The notes under the pieces are model-generated. The model was given only the letters and a program-made list of their open reading frames with translations. It did no database searches and had not been told where the DNA came from. DNA of 12,513 nucleotides from JBEBSD01 sp040394475 (GTDB lineage: Bacteria; Bacteroidota; Bacteroidia; Cytophagales; Spirosomataceae): the NCBI GenBank assembly GCA_040394475.1, contig JBEBSD010000120.1, positions 1 through 12,513 on the forward strand, given 5' to 3'. A program made the translations under genes and the position numbers. Shown in pieces: positions 1 to 8,500 of the stretch (positions are counted from its first letter, which is position 1; each line of letters opens with the position of its first letter).

Positions 1-17
1 CTAACTCAGCTATATGC

Positions 18-1523
18 TTAATCTAAGATGCCCCACAGAAATTTCGCTTGATCCCTGTTTATCTGATAGATAAGTTGAGCTACCTCATTGATTCTTGCGG
101 TTCGATAAGTGTTTTCAGAAAACACGAGTTTTTCCGGGAAGATCGAACCGATAATCTCCCTTTTTTGAGCAATATCCGCCATTGAATAAGCTACATCCAG
201 CCTTGAAAGCGTGGAAATAGCTTTTTCTATCATATTTTCCAGTTTGACTGGACTCTGGTTTTGGGTAGTCAGTTCCGTTAATCGGGCCTCCAACCTGGAT
301 AGTTTTTGCTCCGTTTCGGTCTTGATCGTTTTGTAGTCAATAGAATCAAGATCCGCCGTTAACAGTAACTCCCGTGCCTTTCTTAATCGGTCATGTAGCT
401 TCTCTATATCTTCCAGAAGGCGCCTCTTCTCACTTTGGGAGCTCTTTGTTCGATCCGAGAATTCATACCCGACCAGTTCCCTGAATAACTGTACGGTTGC
501 CTGTTTTGGCTTAAAGCGTTGAAGTTCGCGAATAAATGAATCATTGATCAACTGTGCAGGACACCTATAGCCACATCTGCCTTTGCAGTGATAGTAGTGA
601 TAACGGCCGTTCCTTCCTTTTGAGGTGCTCGCCGTTAAAACCCTGCCGCACCTGGGACACTCCAGAAATCCCCGAAGCGGAAACTTCTGATCGGAAAGCT
701 GCTTCACGTTGAGGCGTTGTCTTTTTCGTTTCCCGTCGATCGCATCCTGGATGTCGTAAAACAGCGTTTCGGAAATCAATGCTTCGTGTTGCCCATCTAC
801 CAAACGGGGTTCCTCATCTTTGTATCCCTTTACCTCTATTTTACCATAGTATACCGGATTTTCCAGAGCCCGCCAAAAGCAGGTCTTGCCACACTTTAAT
901 CCCTTTCGTACTGCCTGTTTCCTGACGTCCTCCACGGAATAGACTCCTTTGGCTACTTGCTCAAATGCCCATTTAAGTAAGTCGGCTTGCGGTTGATGGA
1001 TCGCTATGTATTTTTTACCTGACTCAGTAATCCGGTTGATATATCCAACAGGGGCTACGCCCATATATCTCCCTTCTTTTCTGGCCCTTCTCATGCCATG
1101 GAAAGTGTTGAGGGCCCGTCGGTCATTCTCTACCTCCGGTGCAGCGAGGTAAAAAGCAAGCATCATTTTATTTTCCGGAATGGAAAGATCGAGAGGCTGT
1201 TCGATGGCCTGAGGTTCTGCACCGAGCTTTCTCAGGATCCCGATCATTTGGTAGGCATCGCCCGCATTTCGGCTGAACCGGTCCCATTTGGTGAAGAGTA
1301 TCAGATCGACCTTACCTTTCGACTTTTTCAGATCCTTTAACAATTGGGTCCAAGCCGGACGTTCGAAAGTTTTGGCTGAATGATCCTCATAGATCGCTTT
1401 CCTGATCGCAATCCGGCTAATGTCGCAGTATTTTCTGAGCATTTCCTCCTGGGCTCTTTGAGAATAGCCTTTGTCAGCCTGCTCATCTGTGCTGACCCTT
1501 ACATAAAGATCCGCTGTTTTCAT
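18..1523 (-). CDS. Large serine recombinase (site-specific integrase/resolvase family)
   Basis: Site-specific DNA recombinase of 501 residues that would cut and rejoin DNA through a serine-DNA intermediate, probably integrating or excising the surrounding element. Seen: an N-terminal resolvase domain (about 1-145) with the YVRVST motif, giving nucleophile Ser11 and Arg9, and a DRFSR motif with Arg82 and Arg85 matching the catalytic arginines of the family. A recombinase DNA-binding domain follows (about 155-260), then a zinc ribbon (Cys289, Cys292, Cys313, Cys317/Cys321) and a charged probable coiled coil (about 360-420), the usual order in large serine recombinases. Length is normal and no key residue is missing. 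The ATG overlaps the stop of the small upstream gene in ATGA, with no Shine-Dalgarno sequence, so translation is probably coupled. Its attachment sites are not visible; the gene ends 17 bases from the window edge. Family call is firm; which element it moves is inferred. Confidence 0.95.
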   Translation of the reverse strand: MKTADLYVRVSTDEQADKGYSQRAQEEMLRKYCDISRIAIRKAIYEDHSAKTFERPAWTQLLKDLKKSKGKVDLILFTKWDRFSRNAGDAYQMIGILRKLGAEPQAIEQPLDLSIPENKMMLAFYLAAPEVENDRRALNTFHGMRRARKEGRYMGVAPVGYINRITESGKKYIAIHQPQADLLKWAFEQVAKGVYSVEDVRKQAVRKGLKCGKTCFWRALENPVYYGKIEVKGYKDEEPRLVDGQHEALISETLFYDIQDAIDGKRKRQRLNVKQLSDQKFPLRGFLECPRCGRVLTASTSKGRNGRYHYYHCKGRCGYRCPAQLINDSFIRELQRFKPKQATVQLFRELVGYEFSDRTKSSQSEKRRLLEDIEKLHDRLRKARELLLTADLDSIDYKTIKTETEQKLSRLEARLTELTTQNQSPVKLENMIEKAISTLSRLDVAYSMADIAQKREIIGSIFPEKLVFSENTYRTARINEVAQLIYQINRDQAKFLWGILD

Positions 1524-1729
1524 GGTTGATGCTGTTGACGATTTTCGGTCTCCCTGGGATCAATAGATGTATTTCCGTCCTTAAGATATTGATTTACTGC
1601 TATTTTAGTCATTTTTTGCATGAACTCCAAGATTTTTGTCGCCTGTTCCGGGGCAATATCCAACCCATCCTCATTATAGAGCTCCATGACCCTTTGAAGA
1701 GGAACCTTCCACTTTCCATTCGCCTCCAT
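1520..1729 (-). CDS. Small helical protein coupled to the serine recombinase
   Basis: A 69-residue protein of unknown function. It is predicted to be mostly helical, with a Leu/Ile-rich centre (roughly residues 10-50) and a polar, disordered-looking tail. Its stop overlaps the recombinase start by four bases (ATGA), which argues that it is a real translated gene and that both proteins are made from one message. From memory, small proteins of this type, with a VxELYxxxGLDI segment followed by an EQAxxILEFM-like helix, often sit directly upstream of Bacteroidota serine recombinases. A role as a cofactor or directionality factor is possible but is inference. A stop codon (TAG) lies two codons upstream of the ATG, so no longer start is available. 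Confidence 0.7.
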   Translation of the reverse strand: MEANGKWKVPLQRVMELYNEDGLDIAPEQATKILEFMQKMTKIAVNQYLKDGNTSIDPRETENRQQHQP

Positions 1730-1909
1730 ACCTCGCTATCATTTGTTGTTCAGAGAGCAAACTTGGCAACTGGAAAGCAATGGGTTGTTCTGAATGTTCT
1801 TTCCGGACTAAACGGAATCTATTTCTTCTAGTCAATCGGCCGTATCAATCCCAACCGGCAAAAAAGAGAGGATCCAAAAAGCTCGTTGTGCTATGATCCT
1901 GAATCCGTC
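1730..1909. other. Intergenic region upstream of the recombinase pair
   Basis: 180 bases between two minus-strand genes. It should hold the terminator of the 295-residue gene and/or the promoter of the recombinase pair, but no TAnnTTTG element and no GC-rich hairpin with a T-run was found on the minus strand. The only structure seen is a weak inverted pair, TTCAGA/TCTGAA, about 36 bases apart. Nothing here can be called with confidence. Confidence 0.35.
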
Positions 1910-2797
1910 TTAGAGATCCCTGATGAGCAGGCTACAATCCTGTATATATTTATAGCGCCCCTGGCCGGGAGTACTGTCGAAGGCATCCTGCTGTTCGGCT
2001 TGGAAGATCTTGACGAAGGAACTATGTCGGATTTTATGAGAAAGCCAGCTGTTGAAAAGGGCCGCAACTTCCGGCGCTTTAAGCTGATGAATGATATAGC
2101 CATTCCGGCAAAGTACAAAATAGAGCGCTGCCAGCCATAGCCTCCCGCCGTTCCTGTTATTGGTGAATTCATAAATACCTGCACTTTGGGTAGGAACGAT
2201 CCACTTTGCCCTGACCAGCAGGCTCACGAGGTTTTCAAACTGCCTTTGTTTCTCGTGCTCGTCCTTTCCGGCCAGGATCTGATAGAAATACTCAAAGTCA
2301 TTATTTTTCGCTTTTCGCGTAGTACGTGCCATGGAAAGCAGCCCGGAACCAAATCTGGCATTAAGCTCCAGGCCCCACTTTTGAATATTCAAAGCCGGAT
2401 CGGAATGTATAGCGGCCGGCAACTTTTCCAGCCAGTCGTAAATACCGGTCATCATCTGCCGTCTGGCGGCGGGAGAGCCATAGTCCTCCCTGGACAGGAA
2501 CCCTTCGAAAATCCGCCGGTTATTTTCCAGAAGAAAAAGAATACGGCCGGTCGTCTGACGGACCCTGCTCTTGTTTGCCTGGACTAAGTATACAAATCTT
2601 CCCTGGCGTTTTCGAAGATATTCCTGGAATTCGTCCAGGTAGCCGCTTACGTCGTCGTCGATAGCCAATGTATACCGGTTATGATACAGGATCACCATCC
2701 GGTTGATCAGGGTAAGCTCATTTCGAAGAAAGCAACCTGTCAATTCTTCATAAAGGAACTTCAGAAGCGGGTAGCGTTGATTGGTAGTAAGGTTCAT
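1910..2797 (-). CDS. Helical protein of unknown function, possibly RteC-like at the C-terminus
   Basis: I do not recognise this 295-residue protein with certainty. It has no signal peptide and no transmembrane segment, and looks largely alpha-helical and cytosolic. The N-terminal part (about 1-110) is rich in charged and aromatic helices. The C-terminal part (about 180-280) has the pattern of a short winged-helix-like stretch, a GRLWLAALYFVL helix, then a VAALFNSWLSHKI helix. That layout reminds me of the C-terminal module of RteC-type regulators on Bacteroidota mobile elements; this is a weak resemblance, not an assignment. The start is well supported: GAGGAG lies 6 bases upstream of the ATG, a strong Shine-Dalgarno sequence and unusual in this window. 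It lies 79 bases downstream of the toxin gene on the same strand, so it may share its transcript. A DNA-binding regulatory role fits but is not shown. Confidence 0.75.
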   Translation of the reverse strand: MNLTTNQRYPLLKFLYEELTGCFLRNELTLINRMVILYHNRYTLAIDDDVSGYLDEFQEYLRKRQGRFVYLVQANKSRVRQTTGRILFLLENNRRIFEGFLSREDYGSPAARRQMMTGIYDWLEKLPAAIHSDPALNIQKWGLELNARFGSGLLSMARTTRKAKNNDFEYFYQILAGKDEHEKQRQFENLVSLLVRAKWIVPTQSAGIYEFTNNRNGGRLWLAALYFVLCRNGYIIHQLKAPEVAALFNSWLSHKIRHSSFVKIFQAEQQDAFDSTPGQGRYKYIQDCSLLIRDL

Positions 2798-2803
2798 GTC
2801 TCT

Positions 2804-2809
2804 CTCCTC
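2804..2809 (-). promoter_or_regulatory. Ribosome binding site of the 295-residue gene
   Basis: GAGGAG on the minus strand, 6 bases before the ATG at 2797. It is the only clear Shine-Dalgarno match with good spacing that I found in the window, and it fixes the start of this gene. Confidence 0.7.
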
Positions 2810-2876
2810 GTTTCATTCCACAACTAAACCAGATACCAAGATAGTGAACTTATGCGAACATCTACTTATTCAAATT

Positions 2877-3281
2877 TTAGTCAGCTACAGCCGTGGCGGC
2901 ATCCCAAGGGTCGACTAATTCCAACCCATCTATGCTTTTGAAATCCGAAATATTCCTGGTAATAAGGACCAGGTCGTTATTTAACGCTGAAGCTGCGATT
3001 ATCGCGTCCGGTAGCTTGATCCGATGTGCCTTACATATTTCGATAGTCCTGTCAACGATAGATTCGTCCAATCCGATAACAATCGACTCTTCTACAAAAT
3101 CAGTTAGAACCTTATATTTCTCCGGCGATGTATTAAACCGAAGCACCTCAATCTTATTGATAACGGAGATAATGGGCGTGTCATCGACGACGGTATGGAG
3201 AAATAGCATCCCTTGCTCGGGTAATCTTTTATCCAAATACCCGATTACAACATTAGAATCGATCAAATATCCCTTTCCCAC
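2877..3281 (-). CDS. vapC: PIN-domain ribonuclease toxin (VapC-like)
   Basis: A 134-residue single-domain PIN protein, the toxin half of a type II toxin-antitoxin pair; VapC enzymes are metal-dependent endoribonucleases that cut tRNA or rRNA. Seen: the acidic residues expected for the metal site, Asp8 (YLIDSN), Glu45 (NKIEVL), Asp92 (LPDAIIAA) and Asp113 within the TRNISDF motif that marks the end of PIN toxins. Length is typical for VapC. The start codon is GTG at 3281; there is no in-frame ATG between it and the first catalytic Asp. It lies 19 bases inside the end of the upstream antitoxin gene, so translation is probably coupled. Family assignment is firm; the RNA target cannot be told from sequence. 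Confidence 0.92.
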   Translation of the reverse strand: MGKGYLIDSNVVIGYLDKRLPEQGMLFLHTVVDDTPIISVINKIEVLRFNTSPEKYKVLTDFVEESIVIGLDESIVDRTIEICKAHRIKLPDAIIAASALNNDLVLITRNISDFKSIDGLELVDPWDAATAVAD

Positions 3282-3481
3282 TCCTTCCGGCTTTCCGTAA
3301 TCTGATTTTGCAAATCTTCATATTCTTTGTCAGAAAGTTTCAGGGAGCCAGCGAACCTTTCCGATAGCTTCACTTTGGGTGAGCTGACCCGCTTGAGCAC
3401 TTTTACAATATTAAGCGCCTCCAGGTCCTCTATTAATTTGTAAGCCCTCTCATTGTTAACCTGCAATAGTATCGTATCCAT
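3263..3481 (-). CDS. Antitoxin of the PIN toxin (VapB-like)
   Basis: A 72-residue protein in the antitoxin position, directly upstream of and overlapping the PIN toxin gene by 19 bases. The N-terminal third (MDTILLQVNNERAYKLIEDL) has a strand-helix pattern that would suit dimerisation. The C-terminal part (LSERFAGSLKLSDKEYEDL, then a highly charged tail ending EWERDI) matches, from memory, the small antitoxins paired with PIN toxins in Bacteroidota, where this tail wraps the toxin. I do not see a clear AbrB or ribbon-helix-helix motif, so the DNA-binding class is left open. It is expected to neutralise the toxin and, with it, repress their own promoter; a candidate inverted repeat lies upstream at 3531-3559. 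The ATG start is the natural one. Confidence 0.85.
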   Translation of the reverse strand: MDTILLQVNNERAYKLIEDLEALNIVKVLKRVSSPKVKLSERFAGSLKLSDKEYEDLQNQITESRKEWERDI

Positions 3482-3530
3482 GATTTATTTATTGAAAGTC
3501 TTCCGGTTTAACAGGATCATTTTTTAGTTT

Positions 3531-3559
3531 CTCAATACGCGATATCTTTTTATATTGAG
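3531..3559. promoter_or_regulatory. Candidate operator of the toxin-antitoxin operon
   Basis: A perfect inverted repeat, CTCAATA (3531-3537) and TATTGAG (3553-3559), with a 15-base spacer, 50-78 bases upstream of the antitoxin ATG. Type II toxin-antitoxin complexes usually bind such repeats at their own promoter. No T-run follows, so it is not a terminator. Seven-base arms can occur by chance. Confidence 0.3.
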
Positions 3560-3936
3560 CCTGGCGCGTCCATTAGGTTTAACTACACCCGGCAAATCGT
3601 CCTAAAGCAGGAATGAAATATAGGCATATAGTTGATTTCCAAATTATTATACTTTCATGTTGTCGCCGTAGGGCGCAGCAGGAGTGTCGAAGTTAATAAA
3701 AATTTATGACATAACCGTATGGAGAGAAAGACGTAGAAAACCAATGTGCATAACGTTGGAACCACTAATTTTGCATCGCTTACCGAAATATTGCCGACAG
3801 CCGATTTCTGAAAGCTGACAGCCTGGCTATTCACAATTGTTCATTACCCTCTGCTTAAAGCCCTCAATCCACCGACCAATGCCTGACCCCAGTATCAGAT
3901 CATAAGAAAGCTGTCAGAGACCCGCACCACACAGAG

Positions 3937-3963
3937 GTAGTCGCAGACTACACCCAATGGGGT
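3937..3963. repeat. Two abutting small hairpins
   Basis: GTAGTC-GCA-GACTAC (3937-3951, perfect 6-base stem with a 3-base loop) is followed without a gap by ACCC-AATG-GGGT (3952-3963, 4-base stem). Neither is followed by a T-run on either strand, so they are not simple intrinsic terminators. They could form in single-stranded DNA or in RNA. Confidence 0.45.
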
Positions 3964-3972
3964 ACAGCTCAT

Positions 3973-3984
3973 TGAAACGTTTCA
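3973..3984. repeat. 12-base perfect palindrome
   Basis: TGAAACGTTTCA reads the same on both strands and lies 9 bases after the hairpin pair. It could be a binding site for a dimeric protein or part of the same structured region. No function is assigned. Confidence 0.4.
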
Positions 3985-4084
3985 TTTTTCACTCGGTTAC
4001 GTTCTCGTTCCACGGAGGCATGAGATGATATTTCCTGCTTAAGACGATTCTTCTACCAGGGGAAGACGTCCGGTCAGCAGGGAA

Positions 4085-5434
4085 TCACCCCTCGTTGCTT
4101 ATACTAGCATGTTGTTCAACCCAAGGCACATATACTAATTTACCATCTTTCAATATCCTTGATCTAATTTGACCATCGTAGCCCAATTCATGTAGCAATA
4201 ACAGTTCCTGATAATAGTTTGTTAGCTGCCAGGCCTGAATTCTGGCACTTACCAATGTGGTATTTCTTTGTTTGATCCTCTCGGTATTTGTGTGTGTTAT
4301 AAAATTCCTTATAGAAACTATTGCCGCCGGTCCATCCCATTCAAATTCGTTGTTTGAGATGAATGCTGAACGTATATTTATTAAATCAAGGTAATTATCG
4401 GGTATCCCTGAAGGAATATTTGCCCATGTAAGTAATTTTCTTAGTTTATCCGTGGCATTCAATTTATCGGACGCAGCCTTAAGATAATATAAATTTTCAA
4501 AGCTCGTAAGGGCCAAAACCATACAATACTCTATTTCAACCGTACTATTCAAAGAGTGCGTGTAGGTTTCAATCATTGTTTTGAGCATATCTCTCTCGAC
4601 AAGGTTAAACCATTTTGCAGAAAATGATTCCCATATCTGGTTAAAATTTACAATCATTGGGCTCCTATACCAAGATTGTACATCTTTGTATGGATGGATC
4701 TTCTCCGGATGATATATCTCCCATACTTTGGTATCATTATCGAATCCGTTAAGAAAAAACAGAGAAGTCCTCCTCCCATTTACGAAACTGAGGAATACGC
4801 CGACAGCATCACATAAAGATTTAACCTGATCGTAAGAAAAACAGGATGAATCCTTTTTAGATATCTCTCCCGTATATTGAATAATATAACCGCCTCTCGA
4901 CTTTACCTCATTCTGCATTTGCTCATGCTCTTCCAGACTATCAATAGTAAAAACAAAATCTTCATAAGGTATTTCAATCCTACCTGAATACATATAATAA
5001 CCCCCATTATCATTAATACGTTTTACGGGAGTTCCAAATATGGCCTGTAAATTGGGTATTGAAAAAACTATTCTTGTTACTTCAGATTCCGTTATTCCAA
5101 TTTTGGTTTTTAAAGCCCATCCATATATTATTCTATTCTTTGCTCGAAATGAGATGATAAACTCGCCAATAGGTTTCCCACTTATTTCGAGTACAAATTT
5201 GGAATTACCGCTATCCATTAAATCAAAGGAGTCAATTTTTGTGGAGTAAACTCCTTTGAAGTATGTTGCCGAATGTGGCGCCCACTTGAAGCAAATTCTG
5301 CCATTGATCGACACTATTAGTTCCCCCCGTTTTAATAAGAACCTCCCCTTATATATTTCAATATCCTGATTACTTCTGGACATTTTAATAGAGCTTTTCA
5401 AAGCTTCTGGAATACCTTGATTTCTTTTTAACAT
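4085..5434 (-). CDS. HEPN-motif protein, candidate RNase effector
   Basis: A 449-residue cytosolic protein without signal peptide or membrane helices. The N-terminal half (about 1-190) looks beta-rich and is of unknown fold. A central segment (about 180-250: RGGYIIQYTGEI, FLSFVNGRRTSLFF, then a Trp-containing region) resembles, from memory, a family of large uncharacterised bacterial proteins with a C-terminal HEPN-like domain. The C-terminal third (about 285-415) is helical and contains RNFITH, that is Arg376-X4-His381, matching the R-X4-6-H active motif of HEPN ribonucleases. HEPN proteins are frequent effectors in anti-phage and toxin systems and usually work as dimers. The gene lies 131 bases downstream of the STAND ATPase gene on the same strand and shares its low GC, so the two could be co-transcribed. 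HEPN membership rests on motif and context; nuclease activity is inferred. Confidence 0.65.
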   Translation of the reverse strand: MLKRNQGIPEALKSSIKMSRSNQDIEIYKGRFLLKRGELIVSINGRICFKWAPHSATYFKGVYSTKIDSFDLMDSGNSKFVLEISGKPIGEFIISFRAKNRIIYGWALKTKIGITESEVTRIVFSIPNLQAIFGTPVKRINDNGGYYMYSGRIEIPYEDFVFTIDSLEEHEQMQNEVKSRGGYIIQYTGEISKKDSSCFSYDQVKSLCDAVGVFLSFVNGRRTSLFFLNGFDNDTKVWEIYHPEKIHPYKDVQSWYRSPMIVNFNQIWESFSAKWFNLVERDMLKTMIETYTHSLNSTVEIEYCMVLALTSFENLYYLKAASDKLNATDKLRKLLTWANIPSGIPDNYLDLINIRSAFISNNEFEWDGPAAIVSIRNFITHTNTERIKQRNTTLVSARIQAWQLTNYYQELLLLHELGYDGQIRSRILKDGKLVYVPWVEQHASISNEG

Positions 5435-5565
5435 TTTCTTTAAGGATCAAATTAATATAGTAAGAAGATCATTCTGCTAGAATATCAATGAATTAAACTA
5501 GTAAAATGCTTAATACCCCCTATAACACAAATTTTTAAAATACAATTTATATTTCTAAATTTTGT
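5435..5565. other. AT-rich spacer between the STAND and HEPN-like genes
   Basis: 131 very AT-rich bases. No TAnnTTTG promoter element on the minus strand and no GC-rich terminator hairpin was found, so read-through from the STAND gene into the HEPN-like gene is plausible. The ATG of the latter has no Shine-Dalgarno sequence. Confidence 0.3.
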
Positions 5566-8500
5566 TCAAAGTTTTGATATGTTTGACATTAATTTTTCAA
5601 TTTCTATTACTTTCTGATTATTCTTTCCATATTTTTTTAAGAATATGTTCCGAGCTATTTTGAATTTTTCTTTGGCAGCTCTAAAGCTTCTTAATTCTAA
5701 AAAAATTGCCCCTAATTCTTTTTGGGTGTGAGCAACTGTAATATGCTCTTCTCCCAACTTAGCTATTTGAATTTCTAATTGTTTTTCCAACAATTTTTTC
5801 ATACTACTTACATCATTCAAATTGAAATAAATATCTATCAAACTATTCCTTCTGTCTATTATTTTATCATGATCTTCTCCCATTATTTTTTCGCCGATCT
5901 CTAACGATTTTTCAAATAATGGCTTAGCCTTTTCATACAGTCCAAGTTTCATGTACTCCAATCCCAAATTGGCCTGATTGACCGCTACTAGAGGATGATT
6001 CTCTCCATAGTAATTGGTATTAAATTCTATCATGCTTTCAAATATCTCGGCGGCTTCCTTATGCGATCCTATATCGCTTAATGACAAAGCATAATTATTT
6101 CTTCTGGCCATCACTGCGGGATGATCCCTTGGATAATGTTCTTCGTCAATAGAAATAGCTTCCAATAGAAGTTCTTTTACTTTGGGATAATCTTGTAAAT
6201 CCCGATAAGCTGTGGATAGGTTTGAAAGAGATGTTGAAACAATAGGATGCCTATCTCCATAACTCCTTTTACAGTTTTCTAATGTTAACTCAAGAAAATA
6301 CCTGGCAGCCTCAAGTTGCTTTAAAGATCTATGAGCTAAACCCAGAGCACTGAGAGCACCAACTAGCAGGTATTCATTATGTTCAAGATACGGCAAGGTC
6401 GGCACCAATGTCGAAATTGCTTCCTCATATCTACCAAGCTCTTTAAATAGTATTCCCTTGTATACTAAGCATAGAATAAAATTCTCTTGGTGCTTAATTG
6501 CTTCGTATTCTTTTAGTAGGTTGTCTATTATAATTAACGCCTGGGAATATGACCCCATGTCTCTATATGCAAAGTGTAAATTCACCTTCAACATTCTTAC
6601 TTTTTCATAATCTGGGAATTGCTTTATACACTTCTCTAATGCCTTTTCCGCTAGCGTAACGCTATAGAGAGCCTTACTGGGAGAATTTTCAAGACTTAGT
6701 CTTAATTTACTAATCAACGAATCGACTAACGGCAGTGCTTCTTCCCATTCTAATTTGCTCTGGTAAGAGATCTCCTGAACCAACCGATGAACCCCCACTT
6801 TATTTCCAACTTCCTGTAGCCAACCCTTTCGTATTAAGGAACTAATAGCTTCATTAAATGTCTTTCTTTCCTCTGGTTCATTCTTTTGCAGCCATTGGGC
6901 TAGTTGTTCATGTACCTCATAAAGTTGTGGAGGTAATAACGTAAATTGCTTTAACAAACTTGTCTCCCGTACACTGAGGCCGGACAAATCAAATAGCAAC
7001 ATTAGGTGAAGAAACACCTCCGTCTCCTCCCCACTATGTTCTGTTTCGATTTTTCGTTGCAGGTCCGGATCGTTTAGTTCCCTTGCTCTCACTTTTTCCG
7101 AAAGCTGCTCAACTGAGATAGCGCCGTAATGTTCCTTCAGTGTTTTAGCAAAGAGCTCAATAGTCAGAGTATGATAATCGATGGCTTCAAGAAGCTTTTC
7201 TATAGCCTTACTATTAGAAGGGTAGGGATAATAGAAAAGGAAAAGTTCCCTGGCTTCAGAGGGCTGCAATTTGTCCAACGGTAGAATTGAGTAACCTGTT
7301 AGTCGTTGCCTCGAGGTAATCAGGACCTGCCAATTGGGAGGAACGGGTAGTGCGTGACGTATTTCCGGTCTCGCAAGTTCCTGGTCTGCATTATCAATCA
7401 CCATAAGATTTTTCCCCGGGAGATTCCTTAAGGCATTCATTATCAGGGAAAATCGTTGAGAACTATCTTCTTCTTCAAGATTGAAGGGTATTTTCAAATT
7501 GGTAAAGAAAAGGTGTTGGTGGGCTACGATATCCGTAAAAGATGTTTGAAGACCGCCTTCCGGTAGGTCGTTACCCTGTTTGGCCGAATCGATCCATAGG
7601 ATATGACTATAGCTGCTCTTTTTGCGTTGAACAAAAATTTTGGCAAGGGTGGTTTTCCCGATTCCGCCCAGTCCGTTCATCAAAACCACCTTTGAACTGC
7701 TTTGAAGCTGGTCTTCCAGCCTCTTCAAATCTTCCTCCCGCCCTATAAACTCGGCACCGGGTGAAGGTATTATATTAAGTTCGTGAGGGACAAGCCGTGG
7801 TGTTCTTTCAGCTATACCGCCTGCTATTTTGTCTAGTTTCTCCTCGATTCGGTATAACTGAGAAAAAATGTCGCTAACCGACCCAAGGATTTTAGCAGAT
7901 TCCGTTTCTATAGCACTTTCGAAGGCCGAAACAATTTCAGCGGTGTGGGTTGGAACACCATCCGCGCGTAGCTCTCTTATTCCCTCTAAAATCCGTTCCT
8001 GACCTTCCAAAATCTCTTTTTGACTTTTCAATCCTTCATCCAGAATCCAAATCTGGAATGCCTTGAATGCTTTTTCGTTATCCGTATCTTTAAGAGCTTC
8101 CTTATAGGCAAGATCAAACATCACTGGCAATTGCTCTCTGAAAAAATGCACAAGTTTCTGCCACTCCGGGTCGCTTGTCTCTACTCCGGAAACAGTAAAT
8201 AAATATTCGGTTAGTTGGTCGAAACAGCTATCCGGTTCTCCGGCTAAGATGGCTTCCAATTCCTCCTTTTCGAACGGATCCTGTAATTTGAATTTAAGAT
8301 CCTCCTCCAAATTATCCAGAACCGTTTCAATCCGATCCAAGGGATTTGGATTCAAACGATTCCACAGGCTAAGGTGTTGTTCTTTTTTTAACCGATCGAT
8401 ATAAAGGCGACGGATAAAGCCTACTGCCCGTATCAAGACTCCTTTGATTAGTTTGTCCAGATCGCGGTTTGTATTGCCAGGATGAGGTTTAAGCAGAAAC

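Larger units (their letters stand above)
3482..4084. other. Gene-free stretch of about 600 bases with clustered palindromes
   Basis: Between the antitoxin start and the end of the HEPN-like gene I find no convincing coding region on either strand; all frames are broken by frequent stops. It should contain the promoter of the vapBC operon (right of 3481) and the transcript end of the HEPN-like gene (left of 4085). Its right part (about 3780-4000) is dense in small structures: a near-direct repeat GCCGACAGCC/GCTGACAGCC 21 bases apart (3793 and 3814), two abutting hairpins (3937-3963) and a 12-base palindrome (3973-3984). Possibilities are a non-coding RNA, an old element remnant or a recombination site; none can be chosen from the sequence alone. 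Confidence 0.5.

Noticed and set aside
1886..2587. Open frames on the plus strand opposite the 295-residue gene
   Set aside because: They are antisense shadows with no recognisable motif, while the minus-strand frame is longer and has a good Shine-Dalgarno sequence.
2893..3300. 135-codon plus-strand frame opposite the PIN toxin
   Set aside because: The minus strand encodes a clear PIN domain with its acidic residues; the plus frame is low-complexity, Ser/Ile-rich and has no domain.
3914..3985. 23-codon minus-strand frame in the gene-free region
   Set aside because: Too short, with no Shine-Dalgarno sequence, and it starts inside a palindrome. It is kept only as a remark in the findings.
3700..4084. 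Possible degenerate group II intron fragment on the minus strand
   Set aside because: A few short phrases recall intron RNA, but I could not find a domain V with its conserved stem and no reverse transcriptase remnant is present.
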